This document shows positions 47,001 to 56,000 of a stretch of DNA of 64,000 nt, in pieces. The DNA lies in assembly GCA_934045905.1 (NCBI GenBank), contig OW203764.1, positions 20,761,685 through 20,825,684 of the forward strand, written 5' to 3'. The notes under the pieces were generated by a model, which saw only the letters and a list, made by a program, of their open reading frames with translations, was not told the origin of the DNA and searched no databases. Both the position numbers and the translations under genes were made by a program. The stretch's first letter is position 1, and each line of letters starts with the position of its first letter. The stretch comes from Leuctra nigra. Its lineage: Eukaryota > Arthropoda > Insecta > Plecoptera > Leuctridae.

Positions 47001-50000
47001 GTTGTGCTCTGCGTTGCCACTTCGTTGTTTGTTATAATTGTAAACTAAGCGATTTGGACTGTTGACACTGGTGTGTCTCGATGATTTGCTAGAAAAATTG
47101 TTTTATTTCACTTATTACTTCTACAAGAACTAGGATAAGCAATAGAATATCACAAGTACAGCTTCACCTAAAAAGAAAGCACCTAAAATGTATTCTAAAA
47201 TAAAATATAACAATTTTTAATTATCATTCAAGTCAGGCAAATAATGCAAAATCAAGCAGATTTCATTCAAACATATTAATCCAAAACAAATACACACACA
47301 ATCGTTGCAATGCAATGTATAACAACAGCATAATACAGCCTTGAAAATGCAAAATGAACACAATACGTAATTGTTTATGAACAATGAAAACATAGACAAA
47401 TGGGTTGGGTAGTACTACCTACATAGTTCGCAAATATGCAGCAAAGCAAGTAATTGGAAAGCATGCATACTCCATTCAGATACAGACAAAAGAATTTCAA
47501 AATGGGCTCTAATAGACTGAGCAAACCGAAACCACTGACAAGAAATATGTGGAACAGTGATCAGATATTATCAATCCTCTTCGGAAAGATCACTTACGCG
47601 ATTCTGTTAATCGTTAGATTAACTGCCGATACAGTCACTAGGTGGCTGTATGCATGAAAAAGAAACACTCTTTAGGTGTATCTACCTACTAATTGTCTAA
47701 TTGTCTACAATTTACTGACACGACAGCAAAACACTGACTATGAAATTAAGAAGCCTCCATAAAAGAATACAGTACATTGTGTTGTAGTACTTCTAACAGT
47801 ATTAAAATTGTTTTGATTTGCTTGAGGTGAGGGATGCATCGGTAAGCTTCGAGTTATTATCATATTCTGATCCTGCGTGGGAGTTGCTACAAAAATCCTG
47901 TTAAAGAGGCTATGCAGTTTGCAATGTGACTACATTACTGTGTTGTAAATTTAGTAGCAGCATTAAATAATTACTAATTAATAGTCACTTAGTACTTTAA
48001 GAGTTAAATTAAAACATATGTCTTACCTAATCAAGCTCTCATTGGGCGTGTGATTTCTGTACCGGCTCTGTGCTGTACTTGTTTTCCCATCTGAAAATGT
48101 AACCGAGTAAATAAGTGTCAGCAAAGAAAGAATGCAATCCACAACATTTTTTACTCTGAAAAAAGGTCTGCTTTCCTCTTAAGATTTCATAGCCAAAATA
48201 AGCTAACTTTGATTTTCACATGGTACCTTGATATAAATTCCAATTTATTTGATGAATTTATTTTGTTCAACTTTAGATTCAGTCACGTTTAAAATGTGAG
48301 AAAAAATGTGGGTGTATCTTTCCAAAGAGTACCATGCGGCTTGAAATATTTTAAAAAGTAGCAGTTCATGAAGCCTACCTCTGCCGAGCCTATGTCTGCG
48401 GCCAGCCTCATGGAAGGCAAAGTATCCCCGGAAAAATGCTCTCACGATGGCCCAACGGAAGACTGCAACGGGATCGGCGCCGACCAGTTCGCGCACGAAC
48501 GCCATGCTGCTGTTCTTGAGCACGCCGACGATGTCCTGGCGCATCAGGTCGAGGTTCTTCTCGCGCATCTCCGCCACCTGGTACTTCACCTTGCCGGCGT
48601 AGTGGCGCACGATGAACGCAGCCTCGCGCCGCTGCGGGATCTCGTAGAAGGTGCTGTCCTTGTGCACCGTGTTGAACTTCTGCAGCAGTGTCTCGTTGGT
48701 CGCTCCGGGAAAGCTGAAGACAAATGTTAATCAGTCCCACACTGAAGTATAGTTTTATTAAGTTTGGCCAAAATGTATGAATACATTTACTCATTTACTC
48801 AAGAAATTCAATGATTGATATACAGTTCGTTTTTCCTGTTTGAACTCTCACCAGATGGAGCCACAGTCAGTTGTTCTGCTAGGCCGAGAAAGACTTCATT
48901 GCGCGCTCACCTTGCAATGTTGTCTTTCTCGGCCTAGCAGAACAACTGACGGTGGCTCCGTCAGTAGAGAGTTCAAACAAAGGAAAAACAAACTGTTTAT
49001 AACACAGCTAAAGTAATTTTGTATTACTACCAACTGGATCAAAATTTAAATCTTATATAAATTTAATTGATCCATACCATGTCCATTCAATCCATACATA
49101 GGCCATAGACATGCATAGGCCAGGAAACTCTGAATGCACCCAGTTGTAGGTACCTAGTTTAAAATTACAATCAATGAACTAATTAAACATGTAAAAGACT
49201 TGTTTGTGGATTTAAAACATCTTGAAAATTGAATGATATGTATCTGTAATATAAGTCTGGATATTGTTTGAATCATTCCTCTCTCGATGGTAGAACTCAC
49301 TTGCACTGATCATCGAGCATGCAGAGCAGCCCGCTGGGCTTCCCCTCGATGAGTTGCAGACACGCCGTGTTGTCCATGAAGTCGATGTCGGTCCATCGGA
49401 TGCCCTCCTTGCGGTACTCCTCCTGTTCGTACTTGAACACGTGCTGGTTGAAGTAGTGCTGCAGGTGCTCGTTGGCGTAGTTGATGCAGAACTGCTCGAA
49501 ACTGGTGGCAAGTAATCAGAGTTGAACCGAGGAAGTTGCTCTCTAGGCAAGAGGCTCAAACACTCCATATTGGTTTCAAATGAACTCATATTCTAACATT
49601 ACTAACATGTTTGACAACATGTATACATGTTTATATTTTGATAATGTGATAGCCACATGTGACCAATGTCTGCAAATAAATAAAAAACAAATAAAAAAAT
49701 AACATAGGCACACTCAACAAATTATAAAACAGTCTATGAAAGAAATTATGGATAGGCTAAAAAAAATGTGACTGCATCACCCAATGAAGTCTATGCTATC
49801 AGTATCACGCCATCTAACTCTAGTAGGTTAGCACAGATTTCATTGATAATAACAAGGATTGATTGTCAAGGAACCTGACAAGTAGCCAATCCATTTCGTT
49901 CAAATACCATTTTATGATTTGTTGGGTGTACCTACCTATTAACATAAATAGTGCTTGCACGATTAGATACTTTTCTTACCTATTGCAGGGGCCAAAATCC

Positions 50001-53000
50001 TCAAAACCGAAGATGTCCAAGACACCGATGGAATTGCCCTGATGGTCTCGCAGAGTATCTTTCTTAGAGAGGAGAGCGTGGTTGACTTGAAGTACGATCC
50101 AGTCAAACAGAGCTCCGTAGAGGCACTTGGCCATTGCATCCCGGGCAGCAAATGCCTAAATAATATGAATACCTACAATTAGTTACCCAAGTAAATAAAG
50201 AAGGTTGTAAATTACAGAAAAAAATAAAATACTGTATCTACCGAGAGAGTTCAGCTGCCGAGAGAGGCAGCTGCAGAAGAAAGAGGAGAGTGTTGGGGAG
50301 TAATTACAACAGAGAAGTGGTGGGAAGACAGAGAGAGATGGAGGGAGCTGGTGGAAAGAGAGGAGGCTGAAGAACTGGAAGAAGAGATTGAAGAAGTGTG
50401 GAGTGTCGGACTTGGCAAGTCGGCTCTGAGAACACAAGTGCCCTAGAACATTGGTGGGATCATCCCACCCCCTGATCCGACAATAGTTGGAAGCAGGGTC
50501 GCGATATATTATTATCTACCGAGAGATCACAGAGATCAAATTGAAATCATGTTTTATTACCAGAGATGTGTTCCCTCTATATGACCCCAAATTCATGGGA
50601 AACTCACAATATAGAAATTGAATTCATGAGTGAAGCAAAGAATCAATGAAAGAATTGCCAATCATTTGTATATTGTAATTACAATGTAATTTAGTTAGGT
50701 TTGTGCTTCAACTATTTCATAAAAATAACATACTTAAAACTGGAATTTAGTAAAAAAGAAAGGATAAATATAAGATACTCTGCTAGATTAGAGTTTAAAG
50801 TTAAACTATGTAGAATGAAATAAAGATGTGTTTGTCCACATACCTCTGGCAGTCTGTAGTTGATGACAAGTGTCTCTCCGGACGCTCTAGCCCGCTTGGC
50901 AGTGAGTGCGGCAAGCAGAGTCTCCTGCTTGACTCGAAGCAGCTCCGAGATGAGCGCGACCACCTCCGGGTTGCGCACGGCCACGGACTCGTCGTGGTGG
51001 TACGCGGACTTGCGCGGAGAGAACTCCACGTTGCCGAGCAACAGCACGGCAGAGAGCACGGCGAACAGGCGGCGTTGCTTCTCCGCTGTGAAGCCAACCA
51101 TCTCCATCGACTGCTTCAAGCGAGAGAACTCGTACTTCTCGTCCACAGCATCTTGACCGAAACCACCACACTGTGAATGAAGAAATATGTCAGTGAAGAC
51201 ATAAACTCTAAAGTAAAAATACAAAGATTTTGGGTAACATATATCAAAAATGTTAATTTTTTATTGTTTATTTGAAGTTTCACTTAGGATGTACTTAGCA
51301 TGTACTTCTATGTCTTCTAATCAGCTCCAGGCAGCTGAGATGAAGTTCTTGAGAAGTGTGACAGGTAACAAGAATGTATAAGGTTGAAGTGAGAAGATAA
51401 GAAGTGATTGGGGTGATTAGGGTTCAAACTGGGTGGAGAGATTTCTGTGGTTTGGCCACGTGAAGAGGCCAAGGCAGGTATTTGAAGCAGCTGCAGTGGG
51501 AGCTCGGAGAATAGTACGACTGAGAGAGAGGTGGAAGGTGCTCTTCGTTGGAGTGTAAGATAAAGCAGGAGAACAGAGCAAGGTGGAAGGACATTGTGGA
51601 ACAATTGAAATGGATGAAGAGGAAGAAACGACAGGCGTGGCCAGCCAATTTCCACAAGTCCTGCGGCTCTAGTGTTGGTGGGAACACTACCCAAATGCGA
51701 TGGAAACAGGGATGGATTATTTATTATTACATAAGGATGTAAAACTTTCAAATTTTAAATCTCTCAATAATTAGTACGCTCCAAAATTCCTAAAGTTTCT
51801 TGGATGTACCTGTAGATCAGATGGGTTTTACACATTTTCATGCAAGTTCTTGCATAAATTACTGCTAAATTGATGCCCAAATCAGGCAGAAATATTTTGA
51901 AGTAGGTACCTAACATTAGTTATTACAACATCAACTGCCAAACATGTACGAGTATATTCATAATGTATGTAAATGCAACTACTTAGTATGCTGCGCTGCC
52001 CTGCTGAAAATTTTTAGCAAGATCTTGCTAAGATCTTGCCAAGATCTTAGCAAGATATTGTAAACAAGATCTTGCCAAGATCTTAGCAAGATCCTGCAAG
52101 ATCTTAGCAAGATCTTGCAAGAACTTAGCAAGATCTTGCAAGATCTTAGCAAGATTTAAGCAAGATTTTGTACATTTTGCTGCCAAAAAACGTTAAAATT
52201 TCATAAAAAAATAAAATTTTCTATATTTATGAATACTCATTTGCATTCGGGAAACCTCTTCTGAAGTATTGGACAAGGTTTGATTACACATTTCAATTAT
52301 AAAATCCCGTGGAACCGCCGTGTTTTGAACCTGCGATCTCGTGGTCCGTAGTCGAGCGTCTTACCGAGTAGGCCACCGGTGCAGACAAGACTTAGCTGCG
52401 CTAATAGTGATCATATTGAGTTTTCATATTTAAGTGAACATATTTATATTATTTAGTGGATCATTATATTGTTATTAACATGATAAAATAGGAGAAACGA
52501 TAAATATTAAGATTTATTTATAAAGTAAATTGATCTGTGATATTTCCCCATAAAATATATCAGCTCACGCTCTGTAGTATAATTACTATAGTTTATTTTA
52601 CTAGGTGATGTGGTGCAAATTTTCTAAGTCAATGAAGTAAAAATTCTGTAGTTTATATACCTTACTACTACAAATACTGTAGTAAAAAGTCAATGAAGAT
52701 ACTTCAGAATTTACTAAACTACAATATAAATCGGCTATAGTAAACATACTGTAGATTACACTTTTCTTTACTACAGATGAGATACTATAGATTTTCAATG
52801 AAGTATATATACTACCTATAGAACTTACTATAGCAAACTTATTCTGTCTGTAGTCAAAGTACTCTAGCTACATACTTCGAATTACTACAGTGAAGTACGT
52901 TCCCTATAACTTTACTATAGAAAACTGCAGTATATATCGCAAGTAGTAAAAACACTATAGTACATACTTAGAATTATTATTATTATTTATTTATCAACAA

Positions 53001-56000
53001 TTACTACAGTAGGTCAAGTATATTTACTCCAGAGTAAAAAACAGTCTATTTCAGCGGTAGTAAAAATACTGTAGTTTATACTTTAGTTTACCACCGATAC
53101 TATAGAATTTACTTCAGTAATCTATGCATGGTATAATGGAGTAAGTTTTTGCATGTACTTCAAGTACTATAGCACATACTATAGTTTACTACACGTTATT
53201 ACATAATACTTTGGAATACCTACTTCAAAATATACTATAGGAAATTTTCCTAAGGGCCTTAGCAAGATCTTGAAAAAATCTTGGTAAGATCTTGGCAAGA
53301 TCTTGGCAAGATCTTGATTAGGTCTTGTCAAGATCTTGATAAAATCTTATTAAGATATTACCAAGATCTTACCAAGATCTTACCAAGATCTTGGTAAGAT
53401 CTTGGCAAGATCTTGGTAAGATCTTAGCAAGATCTTGATTAGGTCTTGTCAAGATCTTAGCAAGATCTTGTTTAATACAAGATCTTGCAAAGACCTTACC
53501 AAGATCTTGTCAAGATCTTGGTAAATCCAAGATCTTGATAAGATCTTAGCAAGATCTTGGCAAGATCTTGGTTAATATTAGATCTTAGCAAGATCTTGCA
53601 AGATCTTGCAAGATCTTGGCAAGAATTTTCAGCAGGGTGAGTTACAATCGATGCTGTGAATACTAATTGGCAGGTCTGATACGTTGTCATCGGTATTGAA
53701 TTGATCTTACCTTGCTGAGGTACTGGTAATCTTCCACCTTGCGCAGATGCAGCGACTGTTTCTCCATGTCCGAAGCTCCCGCCAGAAGATAGTAGAACAC
53801 GTGGTAGTTCCTCTCATGGCGACCTTGAGAGCAGATGCGAGACTTCTCCAGGAGGTATTTCTGCACGACAGCCCTATAACAGCACATCTACTTAGTACCT
53901 AGCGAGGGAAGAAGACGTAAGCGAGAATTAACCCTAGAAGTGCCAATGTCGATTTATTCGAATTCTCTTTAAGTTGGGTTTGTTTGAGTTTATCTGCTCA
54001 TTCCATTGGTAGATTATTGTACTGACTCAATGAGTACGAACACTGGGTTTTCTGTTGTGTACAGGTGTAAGTACACTAGGAGCTATTAACGGCTGGCACT
54101 TCAAGGGTTAAAGACAGGCCTGTGTTCTTTAGACAATTCAACAACTGCGGAAGAGATGGACCAAGCTATTAGCAGATAGTGTTGGGTAAGGAACCTTCTC
54201 AGTATTTGCCTGGACTGAGGGAAATCATGAAACACCGAAGTCACAAAGGTCAGCCATGTTTATTATGCCCAGTGAAATGCGAGTCCAGAGAATTACTGAC
54301 AGAACTTCTTGATCCCCGAGAGAATGAAAACTTTGTAACAAATTTAGTTTGAAATATTAAGACAGCATACGAAACACTAACCATAATCATATACCCATGA
54401 CATCTCGATCAGAAGGTAATTTCAAAGCAACATTTACTTACCCGTGAACCATGCCGTTCTCTTTGTAGTTGACTTGAATGAACTTTCCGAATCGACTTGA
54501 ATTGTTGTTGTGTGCAGTGGTTGCATTTCCAAATGCCTGTAATGCACAATCCATGGTATTATCTTGTCACAGGGCAACTAGTCGCGTTAAAACTGAACAG
54601 ATGTGAAGAATGTCTTACCTCCAGCACTGGCCCCGCGCTAAGAATGGTCTGTTCCACGCCACTCCCGTGGCTTCCCTTCTGACTGAGTGCCGTCAGATGA
54701 TGGAGCAAGAAGTTGGTGCTCTCCGTCTTTCCGCTGCCACTCTCGCCGCTGATTACTATGCACTGGTTATGCCGCTCCTTCAGCATGCAGTGGTAAGCGG
54801 TGTCGGCGACCGCGAAGATGTGAGGAGGAAGATCCGGGCCCAAGCGGCGGTTCTGATACAACTTCACGTACTTCGGATTGTAGATCGGATGAAACTACAA
54901 GAAAATGTAGACACATTAGTGAATATTCTACAGACACTATAAGTCTCTGCAATTTGAGGACAGCCCTGCATAACGTGGTGACTAGTGCCTATCTAGCAAG
55001 ATGATCCCGTATTACACAACACTATGCTTCTCAACATTACTCATTGATTTAAAAAATGTGTACACAAAATAAAATGTAACAATGTGTGTAACAAAAATGT
55101 GTAAAATGTAACAATCGTTGTCTCTACTCTCTACCAATTTGTTCTACCTCTTTCCATATCCCTTGGCACAGGTATTTATTTATTCAAAAATAGCAGTTTG
55201 TAGAACTGTAGAGTGCTGCTTTGTTTAGTAATTCTCAATGTGAAATGATAATCTGAAAAACCTACTACACAACTAGGTACAAATAAATAATGAAACATTT
55301 ATTTAGCCTGATTTGTAACACAATATCTTGAACAGCTTCTGTGACATATTCCCCTATTTCTGAATTTTCTATACATGAAGCAATGTCTTGTTACAGAACT
55401 TGAGCTCAATCTTTAGCACACTTATAAGTTCTAATTTCAATCAAGAAGTGTGATACCTAATACAGAAGTTGTTTCTAAAAATAGCTCCACGTAAATCAGC
55501 CTCGGGTGTAGGTACAAAATTTGTATCAACATAGTACAACCATCCTCAAAGTCACAACAGGAAGCAGACTAAAATGTTTATAGACAGTGTATGATCCCTA
55601 ATTTTATTTTAACAGAATCCATCACCTCTTTTCAAGGATAGTATGTTGCTTTTGTTGTTACCAACCTTAAACGGATTGACAGCAATGAGTATTGTCCCAA
55701 CGTATGTGTAAATGTGTCCAGCAGTGAAGCGAGCCCGAAGATTGTCCAGTAACGTCTGCTCATTTAGTTCAGGAAGCTGACAAAGATCGGGATACTCTCG
55801 GTCCTTGGGTTGGTACAGGAACCGCCAGAAGTAATCTCGAATCAGTTGCGGGTCCATGCTGAAGTTTTCCGTCCACAGGATGTCGTTTTGTTTCTCACGA
55901 AGACAGAATCTATGAAAGAGATCGTTTTGTTTTTCATGTAGGTAGAGGTAATTATTGATCTGATGAAAGAACATCATCCGGAAATAAATGTGTGAAGAAG

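Noticed and set aside
50801..51176. Several long frames on both strands over Myo9 exon 6
   Set aside because: Shadows of the true motor frame; only the frame with [13 protein letters not shown] matches myosin.
53496..53690. 64-residue frame rich in QDLARS/KILLRS repeats
   Set aside because: A translation of the AAGATCTT array, not a gene.
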